DNA of 21,864 nucleotides from a virus (IMGVR_UViG_3300046009_012299:1-21864); one strand, 5' to 3'. Counted from the first letter of the stretch, positions 1 to 7,996 are shown. The notes: a model not told the origin generated them from the sequence alone. Program-made: numbers and translations.

Positions 1-141
1 AGAATCTAGCCTATCACCTACGTTAGTAACAACGTATACATCAGATGATAATAATGGAATTTCAGGATAGAAAGTACTTCTATAGTACGGTCTATTTGTA
101 AATTCAGTTTTTAATATAGATATGTTCTCGTAGCGATTCAT
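1..141 (-). CDS. Baseplate wedge protein, gp53-like (partial, runs off left edge)
   Basis: Only the first 47 residues lie in the window; the gene continues past base 1. The start is the ATG at 141-139, preceded by an A/T-rich leader without Shine-Dalgarno. The visible protein begins MNRYENISILKTEF and contains YYRSTFYPEIPL and DVYVVTNVGDRLD. T4-like gp53 wedge proteins have the same N-terminal pattern: an aromatic-rich strand, a YP.IP motif, then a LysM-like GDRLD turn. In T4, gp53 joins adjacent baseplate wedges. Its place directly after another baseplate gene, 17 bases away, fits. A different LysM-type tail protein cannot be excluded because the rest is missing. Confidence 0.68.
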   Translation of the reverse strand, partial: MNRYENISILKTEFTNRPYYRSTFYPEIPLLSSDVYVVTNVGDRLDS

Positions 142-158
142 TTTATATATTTAATTCT

Positions 159-2153
159 TTATCCACCGAATACATATAAATTTTCTTCTTGAAATTTTAA
201 AAGTTCATCACTTGGTGGTTTGGTTGGTATAGCATTACCAACCGCTGATGTTGGTTCTGGTGGTCCTACAGAAGATATTGCAGCCCCTAATATACTTCCT
301 GATATATATTTAGGGGTATCAGATTCACCATCTGCTGCTTGAGCAATATTAGAAATGGTAAAATATTTTTGTGAAGGTCTATTAACTCCATTAGTTTGAG
401 AACCAATAGGAGTAAAGGTCATTTGTACTTCTACTATATGAGGTAAAACCATTTGATTTAATGAATCTGTTATGTTAACTTCCCAAGGAGATTCTTGAGG
501 TACTGTATATGATAATGAATTTAATATTCCATCTTGTCCATTAACCCAATTTCCAACTGTCATTTTTACTAGAGGTCCTCTCATTAAATTATTATCATAA
601 TCAGGCATTAAATTACTCATTAAATAATTTAATTTTTGATACATTGGTTTCATTTCTTGTGCTGATAATGCTGCTACTTTAAATCCAATATTTATTTTTC
701 TAATAAATCCATTGTATATATAAAAATCTTCTCCTCTACCAGCATATTTAGTATTATTCCAAGTAGCATCTACACTATCTGATAATTGAGTTAAATAGGC
801 TCTAAAAACCATCCATTTATTGTCAGAAGGATTAGTTCCATCTATAGCTCTAATTTGAAAATTTACTAGATCGTTAATATCAACAATTTTATCATCTATA
901 TTAATCCATCCATTAGTTGGAGCGTTTTTGTTATTTAATTCAAATATAGGAACTAAATTTAACTTATCTTGCCTTCCACTTCCTATTCTTTCTTCTCTAG
1001 ATGCGCGTTGCCAAGTAGGATATTTTTTAGTGTCTATTACTACTACCTCATCATATCCGTTTCTGTATGGTGATCGTGATAAGTCGTCGTATAAACTAAA
1101 ATTAGAATTTTGAAAAGAAACAGGTTCTTCTTTATTATTTCTACTTTTTCCTGAAAGATTTTTTGATTGAGCAAATGATTCTTTTATTTTTATAGTATCC
1201 TTACTATCATAATATTTTCTAATTATAGTAGGTCCTATTCCATAAACAGACCCTGGTCCACCTATGAGATCTATTTTTATATAGTTATTTTGGAATGGAT
1301 TTATTTTATTATCTTGTGGGAAAGCTGTAGCTAAAGTTTTACTCCTTTTTTCTGTATTAGATAAGGTAAATTGATTATTATTTGAAGTATTAGTAATGGT
1401 ATTAGAAGGAAGAGAAGGTGCTGGTAGGAAAGTAGAAATTCTATTTGCATTAGTGTATCCAGCTCTAAATTTCTTTTTTAGAGATGCTAATCTATTTCCA
1501 ATATTTCTAAAGTTTGTATTATCATAGTCTCCTAATTCATTATTAAAAGTAACTATTTTTTCATACGAGCTATTTCTATCACTATTGCTTTGGATTGGGG
1601 ATAAACCATGTCTTATAAAATGACCTCCAAAAGCATTAGTACCAACTTGAGCTAAAGTATTAATACCTAAATTATATATACGAGTTGGTTGTAATACACC
1701 TCCTGTTATTCTACCTATAAAACCACCTATTCCAGTAAGAAGTGTAGGTCCTTTTCTAGTTTCTAATATTGGATTTGATAATTGTAAACCTACTTGTTTA
1801 GCTAAAAATATAGGACCTTTAGGTAAAGAAGCAAGAAATGCACTAATACGAAATACATCATTAATAGATGCTTGAAGAGATCCTATACCTCCTCCTCTAA
1901 TAAAATCATCTCCATTTACTGCATCAAGTATAAATTGTCCTATTTTTTTCCTACCCAAAAGAGTAGTAAAGTTAGGAACTGCAGGAATAGAACTTACTCC
2001 AACAAGAGCAAGAGGATTTCTAGCTGAGGTATTTACTTCAATGTCCCCATTAGAGTATGAAATTATAAAAGGTTGTCCACTATCACTACCGCCAGGGCGA
2101 TCATGACCATATCTGCACGATGTTAAATCACTTTTTAAATTAATTAAGGGCAT
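159..2153 (-). CDS. Baseplate / tail-tube-initiator-like structural protein (664 aa)
   Basis: The C-terminal third (about residues 430-595) looks like a baseplate tube-initiation protein. It has a run containing YAGRGEDFYIYNGFIRK, then a helix with MYQKLNYLMSN, then VKMTVGNWVNGQDGILNSLS, VPQESPWEV and a strand ending MTFTPIG. Patterns of this kind occur in gp48/gp54-type proteins that start the tail tube on the baseplate. The first ~290 residues are Gly/Asn/Ser-rich with short hydrophobic stretches (about 105-155) and match nothing I recognise, so the protein is far longer than T4 gp48 (about 364 residues). The C-terminus is Pro-rich. It lies between the 99-aa gene and gp53, in the baseplate block. 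Role in the tube/baseplate junction is inference; a hub or wedge component is the alternative. Confidence 0.55.
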   Translation of the reverse strand: MPLINLKSDLTSCRYGHDRPGGSDSGQPFIISYSNGDIEVNTSARNPLALVGVSSIPAVPNFTTLLGRKKIGQFILDAVNGDDFIRGGGIGSLQASINDVFRISAFLASLPKGPIFLAKQVGLQLSNPILETRKGPTLLTGIGGFIGRITGGVLQPTRIYNLGINTLAQVGTNAFGGHFIRHGLSPIQSNSDRNSSYEKIVTFNNELGDYDNTNFRNIGNRLASLKKKFRAGYTNANRISTFLPAPSLPSNTITNTSNNNQFTLSNTEKRSKTLATAFPQDNKINPFQNNYIKIDLIGGPGSVYGIGPTIIRKYYDSKDTIKIKESFAQSKNLSGKSRNNKEEPVSFQNSNFSLYDDLSRSPYRNGYDEVVVIDTKKYPTWQRASREERIGSGRQDKLNLVPIFELNNKNAPTNGWINIDDKIVDINDLVNFQIRAIDGTNPSDNKWMVFRAYLTQLSDSVDATWNNTKYAGRGEDFYIYNGFIRKINIGFKVAALSAQEMKPMYQKLNYLMSNLMPDYDNNLMRGPLVKMTVGNWVNGQDGILNSLSYTVPQESPWEVNITDSLNQMVLPHIVEVQMTFTPIGSQTNGVNRPSQKYFTISNIAQAADGESDTPKYISGSILGAAISSVGPPEPTSAVGNAIPTKPPSDELLKFQEENLYVFGG

Positions 2154-2163
2154 TTATTTAATA

Positions 2164-2463
2164 TTAGTAGCGTCCTCCTTCTGGTCCTAGATCTGAATAT
2201 GTGCGGCCTGTTTTGGATTTATATACTTGTGTTACAACTCCAGTTACTTGAAGATTTGGAGCAATAGAATCCAATTCATCCATTGTTGATGGTAATGGTT
2301 TGAATCCAGAGCCATTACTTGGCCTCCAGGCTACATCGGGGTTGCCATCAACAGAATATAAATCATGTAATGAATTTGGTGGGATTGGATTTACGCCAAA
2401 ATTTTGTGGTTTTTGTCCTTTTAATCCTAAAATGCTATTTGGTAATTTTTTTTCTAAGCTCAT
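2164..2463 (-). CDS. Small conserved-looking structural-region protein (99 aa), function unknown
   Basis: A 99-residue soluble protein beginning MSLEKKLPNSILGLKG, followed by a Pro/Asn-rich stretch with PNSLHDLYSVDG. The central part has a LPSTMDELDS motif, and the end reads VVTQVYKSKTGRTYSDLGPE. There is no signal peptide or membrane segment. It is probably an extended, ligand-like structural peptide, because Pro, Gly and Asn are common and long helices are absent. The gene sits 30 bases after the tape measure gene with the ATATTTAT octamer in the gap, and ends 10 bases before the next baseplate gene. Position suggests a small tail or baseplate component. I do not recognise a named family. 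Confidence 0.72.
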   Translation of the reverse strand: MSLEKKLPNSILGLKGQKPQNFGVNPIPPNSLHDLYSVDGNPDVAWRPSNGSGFKPLPSTMDELDSIAPNLQVTGVVTQVYKSKTGRTYSDLGPEGGRY

Positions 2464-2478
2464 GGTTTAATGTTTAGT

Positions 2479-2486
2479 ATAAATAT
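2479..2486 (-). promoter_or_regulatory. ATATTTAT octamer before the 99-aa gene
   Basis: On the coding strand the context is TTAAATATTTATACT, in the 30-base gap between the tape measure stop and the 99-residue gene. It ends 15 bases before the ATG. Candidate late promoter for the unit 99-aa, 664-aa, gp53-like. Confidence 0.45.
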
Positions 2487-2493
2487 TTAATGG

Positions 2494-4857
2494 TTATGAT
2501 GTTCTGGTAGCACTTTTCTCCATTTTAGTGATTATTTCTGTACCATCTACATATAATTTTATAGGGCGATTTGATATTCCTGTTATAGCTGTTTTAACTT
2601 CATTAAGTGCCGTTATCATTGGAGTTAAATCAACATCTCCGGATAAATTAAGTGCACCTTTAGGGAATGATGTAACATCATCACCTTTAAATAGATTAGT
2701 ACCCGCTATTACAGTATCTTGATTATTTAATGCTATGGGTCCTTTTGGTGTAATAAGTGTTCTGGCTCCATATCCAACCATATCATCAGAAAGTAGTGCT
2801 GCTCCTCCACCTAGTAATCCACCAGCAATAGCTCCGATAGCAGTTCCTATTACAGGAAAAGCACTACCTAGCATTGCTCCTGATGCTGCTCCGCCTAATA
2901 TTCCAGCACTAACATTTAATCCTTTAGCTAAATCTTCATTACCAGCTTCAGATGCTTCTGAAGCAGCATATCCAAGACCTAAAGAAGCTAATATACCAGC
3001 AATACCCCCTTTTGTTACCATTCCTTTTCCTATTCCTCCTTTTGGAGCTTTAGTAAATCTACCTGTTTTAGGATCTCTGTATCTATTTGCTTTAGAGTCA
3101 AATACGGGACCACCTTTTTTACTTCCTCCTCCACCCCCAAAAAAACCTCCACCTCCTCCTCCACCACCAGCAACAGAAAAATCTTTAGTAATCATTGGAT
3201 TAATGTAGGTACCTTTAAGAAGTGATTTACCTATAACATATACTAAAGCACCTACTGTTGCTAGAGATGCTGCTCCTCCTAGTGCTGAGCTTGCGTTTTC
3301 TCCTAGTATTTTTTTAAATCCTTCCCCTATTTTTCCAACAAACCCAAACATTTTTCCTATAATATCTAATCCTTTACTTAATGATTCTATAAAGGCACTC
3401 ATAGGACCAGTTACTAAATTACCAACAAGATCTTGTAATTTAAGAATAGCTTGGTTAAATTTATCTTGTATATCTTGTCTTTTTTGGGCTTCGTCTGCTT
3501 CTTCTTTAGTTATTTGTGCTAAAGATTTACCTTGTTCTTGAGCAATTTTTTGTTTTCTTAACTGATCAGCTAATTCATCAGCTGTTAATCCAACAGCTTC
3601 AGCAATAGCTTTCTTTTGTAGAACATTCATTCTATCAAATTCAGCTAAACTACCTACTTGAGAAAATAGTTCTTGTGCTGCTGTAACTTGATCACCTGCT
3701 AAAGCAGCTGCTCTAGCTCTTTCTAGATTAAGTTGTTTACCAGTTAATAACTCTGCTTTTAATTCATTCTCAATTGATGTTTCAAAATTAAGAAGTGCTT
3801 CTCCTTGCTTTGATGTTTGTTCTAAAGAAGTACCTAATGCTTTAGTAGCAACTACTGCTTTAACTATAGCAGGAGGACTATTTTGTAAATTAGAGGCTAA
3901 AATACCAGATACTTTAGCTGCTTCAGCCATTGTTGCTCTAAATGGAACCGCCTTTCCAAGTTGGTTTCTTGCAGCAACAAAAGCACCAACCATTTCATCA
4001 TTAACTTTTTCTGATGATTTTCCTGTTAATAATGATAATTTATATATTCCTGCTGCTTCTTCACCTGTTAACTTAAATTGCTTAGTTAACATTATCTGGG
4101 TCTCTAGAGCATCTTTTGAATATTCAGATACAAATCCAGTAGCAGCATTTAATTCATTTGTTGCATCAGCTGCGTTTTGTAAAGTAAAATTAAGATTATC
4201 TGATGTTTGGGCAGCAGCAACTAATTCTTTAGTGTATCTGTTGGCGTTATCAACACCATATCCTAAATTTTTACCTAGATCAACTGATACTTTATTAAAG
4301 CGTAATCCAGAGTCAATAATTGCTTTAAATAAACCTGCTATACTAAATAACTTTGATGCAGATTCGTAGATATTTTTAAACTCGTGATCTAGATATCCAA
4401 GTAGGGTTCGTTGTTTCTTTCTTTCTTCATTATTTTTCTTTTCGGTTTCTGCTACATTAGAAAGAGTTCTTAGATAATCTAATAGTGATTCATTTAATTG
4501 CTGTTGTAATAAATTATCTTGTAATTGAAGAGTAAGTGAATCTTTTTGGGCTTTTAATTTAGCATCATATTTTTTATTAAGTTGTTGATTAATATCTAAT
4601 AACTTATATTGTAATTTATTTTGGTCAAGACCTAATCTTCTATTTTCTGTTTGGGCTTTTCTAAGAGCAGCTGATGTTTTTTTAGTAACATCTTCACCTT
4701 TTTCAAGGCTACCTATTATACCATTAATTTCAGTACTAGTTACAGCAAGCTGCTTATTTAGATTATTTTGAATCTGTTTAGAAATATCATCTATAACTTC
4801 CTCAAGATTATCTAAATCTTCACTAAGTTTTTTAATTATTTGTGGATCAGTAGCCAT
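2494..4857 (-). CDS. Tail tape measure protein (787 aa)
   Basis: Tape measure proteins set tail length and pass through the tube at DNA ejection. The first ~160 residues are strongly coiled-coil (many Gln, Lys, Glu, Leu). A long Ala-rich helical region follows to about 480. A hydrophobic segment lies near 520-545 (ASSALGGAASLATVGALVYV), then a poly-Gly stretch (nine Gly in a row, then FF and five more), a basic NRYRDPKTGRFTK motif, and Gly/Ala hydrophobic segments around 605-690. The C-terminal part has MVGYGARTLITPKGPIALNN and DTVIAGTNLFKG, typical of tape measures in similar phages. It follows the gp26-like and chaperone-like frames, the usual order. At about 1.5 angstrom per residue the tail would be roughly 115-120 nm, which is an estimate. 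It has its own hairpin and ATATTTAT octamer upstream. Confidence 0.85.
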   Translation of the reverse strand: MATDPQIIKKLSEDLDNLEEVIDDISKQIQNNLNKQLAVTSTEINGIIGSLEKGEDVTKKTSAALRKAQTENRRLGLDQNKLQYKLLDINQQLNKKYDAKLKAQKDSLTLQLQDNLLQQQLNESLLDYLRTLSNVAETEKKNNEERKKQRTLLGYLDHEFKNIYESASKLFSIAGLFKAIIDSGLRFNKVSVDLGKNLGYGVDNANRYTKELVAAAQTSDNLNFTLQNAADATNELNAATGFVSEYSKDALETQIMLTKQFKLTGEEAAGIYKLSLLTGKSSEKVNDEMVGAFVAARNQLGKAVPFRATMAEAAKVSGILASNLQNSPPAIVKAVVATKALGTSLEQTSKQGEALLNFETSIENELKAELLTGKQLNLERARAAALAGDQVTAAQELFSQVGSLAEFDRMNVLQKKAIAEAVGLTADELADQLRKQKIAQEQGKSLAQITKEEADEAQKRQDIQDKFNQAILKLQDLVGNLVTGPMSAFIESLSKGLDIIGKMFGFVGKIGEGFKKILGENASSALGGAASLATVGALVYVIGKSLLKGTYINPMITKDFSVAGGGGGGGGFFGGGGGSKKGGPVFDSKANRYRDPKTGRFTKAPKGGIGKGMVTKGGIAGILASLGLGYAASEASEAGNEDLAKGLNVSAGILGGAASGAMLGSAFPVIGTAIGAIAGGLLGGGAALLSDDMVGYGARTLITPKGPIALNNQDTVIAGTNLFKGDDVTSFPKGALNLSGDVDLTPMITALNEVKTAITGISNRPIKLYVDGTEIITKMEKSATRTS

Positions 4858-4875
4858 AATATAATGTTACATCAT

Positions 4876-4883
4876 ATAAATAT
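4876..4883 (-). promoter_or_regulatory. ATATTTAT octamer before the tape measure gene
   Basis: Coding-strand context TTTTAATATTTATATGA, starting at the U-tract of the hairpin at 4885-4911 and ending 18 bases before the tape measure ATG. The terminator-then-octamer order is what a promoter for a new transcription unit would show. Confidence 0.5.
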
Positions 4884-4884
4884 T

Positions 4885-4911
4885 AAAAGCGCCTATTTTT
4901 TAGGCGCCTTT
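4885..4911 (-). terminator. Intrinsic terminator-like hairpin between chaperone frame and tape measure
   Basis: On the coding strand the arms are AAAGGCGCCTA and TAGGCGCTTTT around a loop of five A, pairing over 11 positions with one mismatch and followed by TTTTAATATT. The stop codon TAG of the upstream frame lies in the second arm. A GC-rich stem plus a T tail in an otherwise AT-rich region is typical of a Rho-independent terminator; it may also insulate or attenuate tape measure expression. Confidence 0.65.
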
Positions 4912-5081
4912 ACTGTGTATGTCGGTTGTTTTGTAGGAGCTATGTCCGGCTTTTTTACATCTTTACCAGACTTATTTTTTAACATGTTTTGTTGTTTTTC
5001 TGCTTCTTCACGTTGTTTATCAAAATGTTCTTTTAATAAATTATAAGTGAAAAGACGCAACCATACAGGCATATTGTACAC
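4893..5081 (-). CDS. Tail assembly chaperone-like protein, probably expressed by frameshift from the gp26-like gene
   Basis: The shortest reading is a 62-residue ORF from a GTG at 5081, with MPVWLRLFTYNLLKEHFDK and then a Lys/Gln-rich charged tail. The same frame, however, is open upstream to 5195 and there reads PDYRIYLFRQIHEIVFNG and GGYDWDTVYNMP, a coherent aromatic/helical sequence with no ATG. The GTG therefore falls inside what looks like one domain. The frame overlaps the end of the gp26-like gene in the +1 frame, and the tape measure gene follows. That geometry matches tail assembly chaperone pairs such as lambda G/GT, where the second frame is made only as a fusion. A +1 shift would give a 332-residue fusion. 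Non-ATG initiation or a sequencing indel in the T7 run are alternatives. The stop codon lies in a terminator-like hairpin. Confidence 0.7.
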   Translation of the reverse strand: MYNMPVWLRLFTYNLLKEHFDKQREEAEKQQNMLKNKSGKDVKKPDIAPTKQPTYTVKAPKK

Positions 5082-5195
5082 GGTGTCCCAGTCGTACCCA
5101 CCATTACCATTAAATACTATTTCGTGAATTTGTCTAAATAAATAAATTCTATAATCAGGCGTCAGGCCAAAAAAAGTTAAGAGATACTGGTATTG
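5082..5195 (-). other. Candidate +1 frameshift region between gp26-like gene and downstream chaperone frame
   Basis: The downstream frame is open from 5195 (directly after a TAG at 5198-5196) and overlaps the gp26-like gene to its TGA at 5157-5155. Two shift sites are plausible. One is a run of seven T on the coding strand (5175-5169, codons TTT TTT TGG), where P-site tRNA-Phe could slip +1 to TTT GGC. The other is the slow stop context GCC TGA T at 5160-5154. Both give a fusion of 332 residues, because the total depends only on the frame change. A -2 slip on the T run is also formally possible. No ATG exists in the downstream frame before 5074. Confidence 0.55.
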
Positions 5196-5892
5196 CTATA
5201 CCCTCCCCTGTATAATCTTCATCCTGCGGCACATATGTCAAATTAATATCTGGGGAGATTTGATTGTAGTATTCGCGTAATGATCTAGCATCTCTAGCCA
5301 TTAAATAATTATCTACGAAGTCACGAATATCTTTTTGATCGCGTTTGCCTTCAACAGATGTAATCATATGCTTTAAACGTGTAGTAGAATCTACAGTTAC
5401 GTTTGGATTTACTTTTTGCATACCTTTAACTTCAGCCTCAATCTTTTGCTCATCCCCATGTGTAAATAACTTAAATGTAACGTTATTTTTTGAATGAGGT
5501 AAAGTAAAACTAAATTCATTTACACCACGTTTAAATAACGATGTGTCTACTACTTTATCTTCTAACGTAGACAAATCAGCAGTGTATTCTTTATCATTAA
5601 AATCAAACTTATAATCTTTACCGTATCCTAAAATACGAGCAGCAACTAATACTGCATTTTTATCACCAATTAGTAATTCATTATAATCAATTGGTGTGAT
5701 GATTAATGCTTGTAATAACTTATCAATTACAGTACCTTGACGAATGAAGTTGGTATTGGTAAGGATATCTTCTTCCTTAGCCGTCATGTACTTCATTTCA
5801 ATTTCTCCTTTAGCTAGTGGAGATGTCTCAGGATACAGTAAACCTTTCGATGGAAGCGAAACAATCTCTGTTGGAACTTTTAATTCAGCCAT
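5155..5892 (-). CDS. T4 gp26-like baseplate hub / tail assembly protein (245 aa)
   Basis: The N-terminus reads MAELKVPTEIVSLPSKG with GLLYP, then EIEMKYMTAKEEDILTNTNF, which is the hallmark of the T4-like gp26 baseplate family (T4_baseplate). After it come IDKLLQALI, a LLIGDKNAVLVAARILGYG segment, a beta-rich middle and a helical part with KDIRDFVDNYLMARDARSLR. It ends with SLNFFWPDA. The length of 245 is normal for the family. In T4, gp26 is assigned to baseplate hub assembly. Its place immediately before an overlapping out-of-frame ORF and the tape measure suggests a tail assembly chaperone role instead of, or as well as, a structural one. The start has an A/T-rich leader and an ATATTTAT octamer 22 bases upstream. 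Confidence 0.82.
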   Translation of the reverse strand: MAELKVPTEIVSLPSKGLLYPETSPLAKGEIEMKYMTAKEEDILTNTNFIRQGTVIDKLLQALIITPIDYNELLIGDKNAVLVAARILGYGKDYKFDFNDKEYTADLSTLEDKVVDTSLFKRGVNEFSFTLPHSKNNVTFKLFTHGDEQKIEAEVKGMQKVNPNVTVDSTTRLKHMITSVEGKRDQKDIRDFVDNYLMARDARSLREYYNQISPDINLTYVPQDEDYTGEGIAIPVSLNFFWPDA

Positions 5893-5914
5893 AAACTATT
5901 TTATTTGTGTATAT

Positions 5915-5922
5915 ATAAATAT
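5915..5922 (-). promoter_or_regulatory. ATATTTAT octamer before the gp26-like gene
   Basis: Coding-strand context CGTATATTTATATATAC, 22 bases before the ATG at 5892, in the 58-base gap after the 681-residue gene. A polypyrimidine run (TCTTTCTCTTTC) lies directly upstream; no -35-like element is evident. Confidence 0.45.
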
Positions 5923-5950
5923 ACGAAAGAGAAAGATAATTACCACTCTA

Positions 5951-7996
5951 CTATATAAAGTTTTGTATATATTCTAAATATGTAGGCTTTCTACTCGATA
6001 ACCCAACTCTTCTATCATCTGGTTTAGCAGGTGGGTCGTAAGGCTCAGCATATTTAGTTGCGCCGCGTCCAGTAACAACATTATATCCTTTTACACTTCC
6101 TACTTTTAATGAAGTTACTGGGTATATTGTTGGGTCAGTTTCATCTGGTTTGTATGGGATTCCTCCTGTTATTCCATCATATATAAAGCCACTGCGTCCT
6201 TCTAGGATATATTTTCCAACAAGTGGACTTTCTCTATCAAGCCTAGTAAAATCATAGGCATCATACTTAATAATTTTTTGATTATTATCATTATTAGTTA
6301 AAATAAGATGCAATAAATTACTATTTTTTCTGTATGGTGGAGCAACAGTAAGAGAATCAACAAATGTACTATATTTAAATGCGCTAGAATTTCTATTATT
6401 TGAACTTCTTACATTATCTAATTCTGTTTTATCAAGTACTTTTGGATCAGAATTTAAACCAGGAATACTCCCTTCACTTAGTTTACTCTCTATAGTTTTA
6501 ATTGGATTTTTTGATAGATATGTATTTTCAGGATTATATACTTGATTAAATTTTGCAAATGGTCCAGGTACACCATTATTAAGTGGGGTACCTGTTGCTA
6601 GTGTATTTTTAGGTGCTGTTGGATCCTTATCTTGTTTATAAGGAATACCACCATTAGGGAATTCATTTTCAACATCTAAATTAGTACTGTCAAATGTAAG
6701 ATCTAATATTCCCTCTCCTACATTATCTAAATATTCTTTTTGTGGATTATATTCCTGATAGAATTTTTCAGGAGCTCCAGGATTAAAATCTGCATTAGGG
6801 GTACCAGTTACTCGTTTTGGATACCTTGTAGGATCTTTATCTTGTTTGTAAGGAATACCACCATTAGGAAGTTTATTTTCAACATCTAGATTAGTATTAG
6901 CTACAGTAGATATTAATTTACCTTCACTATTGTTTGAAATTTCATCTAGATATGTATTTTGTGGTTCGTAACTATGTTTAAATTTACTAAATGGACCTGG
7001 ATTAGATCTAGTAGTAGGAGTTCCTGTAACTGTTTCTGGGTATAATGTTGGGTCTTTATCTTCTTTATAAGGAATACCTCCATCTACTCTAGAGTTTTCA
7101 ACATCTAAATTAGTATTAGCAACTGTACTTCTTAATCGGCCTCTTCCTCTAATAGGATTATTTATTAAATAAACATTTTCAGGATTAAATGTTTGTTTAA
7201 ATTTATTAAAGGGACCTGGATTGGATTTAGTAGTAGGAGTACCAGTTATATACTGGGGGTATGATGTTGGGTCTTGAAAAGAAAGAAGAGATTCAATGTT
7301 AGAAAGATCAAATATGTTTTCTATCTTACTATATCCTGCGATTCTTGTATATGCTTCTAAATAGGTACTATTAGGAATAAAATCTTGAGAAAAGTTACGA
7401 GCAGGACCAGGATTAATAGGAATAGAATTACCTTCGCCAGGAAGTACTTTTAATACTGGTGCCCCTGTAACTAGAGGACCATATTGTGTAATAGTATCTG
7501 ATCTGCGAAAATTATTTCCTGGTAGTGGGTTTTCTAGATCAAGATATGAAGAATCAAATCCAACACGTAATAAAGAATATTCTTTATTTTGATGTGTTTT
7601 TAAATAAGTACTATCAGGAAAGAATTTAGGTACATATTGTTTAGGAGCTCCTGGATTAGCATCTTTATTAGGAGTTCCAGTATTTGTTTCAGGATATGAT
7701 GTTATAGTTCCAGGAAAAGTAGAAAGAGATTCAAAGTTAGAAAGTTCAAATACTTTTTCTATCTTACTATATCCTACAGTTCTTTTATATGTTTCTAAGT
7801 AAGTATTAGTAGAAATAAAATCTTGAAAAAAGTTACGAGCCGGACCTGGATTAATAGAGGTAGTTCCATTAGCGGTTGGTGTTCCTGTAACTAGAGGGCC
7901 ATACTGTGTAATAGTATCTAACCTAAACAATCCAGTAGGGTCGGAATTTTCTAGGTCTAGATTTGTTATTTTAAATGAATTTAATAAATCTCCCAT
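5951..7996 (-). CDS. Tandem-repeat structural protein of unknown function (681 aa, seven ~72-residue units)
   Basis: I do not recognise a family. Residues ~11-495 consist of seven diverged copies of a unit that carries, in order, an (N/Y)LD(V/L)EN motif, GGIPYK.DKDPT (in later copies), TGTP, NPGP or NPGA, then F..Y.P..TYL. The TGTP motifs start at residues 37, 106, 177 (TGAP), 251, 324, 397 and 468, a period of 69-74. Units 1 and 3 share an extra segment (DTITQYGPLVTG and GYSKIE with FELSN/FDLSN), so a pair of units was duplicated once. Residues ~525-620 form a non-repeat domain with LLHLILTNNDNNQK. A decayed GGIPYK unit lies near 611, and the end is PTYLEYIQNFI. No signal peptide or membrane segment. 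It sits between tail tube and gp26-like genes as its own unit, with terminator and octamer upstream, so a tail or baseplate role is likely but inferred. Confidence 0.85.
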   Translation of the reverse strand: MGDLLNSFKITNLDLENSDPTGLFRLDTITQYGPLVTGTPTANGTTSINPGPARNFFQDFISTNTYLETYKRTVGYSKIEKVFELSNFESLSTFPGTITSYPETNTGTPNKDANPGAPKQYVPKFFPDSTYLKTHQNKEYSLLRVGFDSSYLDLENPLPGNNFRRSDTITQYGPLVTGAPVLKVLPGEGNSIPINPGPARNFSQDFIPNSTYLEAYTRIAGYSKIENIFDLSNIESLLSFQDPTSYPQYITGTPTTKSNPGPFNKFKQTFNPENVYLINNPIRGRGRLRSTVANTNLDVENSRVDGGIPYKEDKDPTLYPETVTGTPTTRSNPGPFSKFKHSYEPQNTYLDEISNNSEGKLISTVANTNLDVENKLPNGGIPYKQDKDPTRYPKRVTGTPNADFNPGAPEKFYQEYNPQKEYLDNVGEGILDLTFDSTNLDVENEFPNGGIPYKQDKDPTAPKNTLATGTPLNNGVPGPFAKFNQVYNPENTYLSKNPIKTIESKLSEGSIPGLNSDPKVLDKTELDNVRSSNNRNSSAFKYSTFVDSLTVAPPYRKNSNLLHLILTNNDNNQKIIKYDAYDFTRLDRESPLVGKYILEGRSGFIYDGITGGIPYKPDETDPTIYPVTSLKVGSVKGYNVVTGRGATKYAEPYDPPAKPDDRRVGLSSRKPTYLEYIQNFI
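6512..7966 (-). repeat. Seven ~216-bp diverged tandem repeats in the 681-aa gene
   Basis: This is the DNA region coding residues ~11-495. Units have a period of 69-74 codons, marked by TGTP and NPGP motifs. Units 4-7 are most alike; units 1 and 3 are a longer matched pair. Divergence at DNA level indicates an old expansion. Confidence 0.85.

Noticed and set aside
2735-3208. Plus-strand ORF of 157 codons rich in Pro/Ala
   Set aside because: It is the antisense shadow of the Gly/Ala-rich C-terminal part of the tape measure gene; poly-Pro mirrors poly-Gly codons, and no start context or neighbour supports it.
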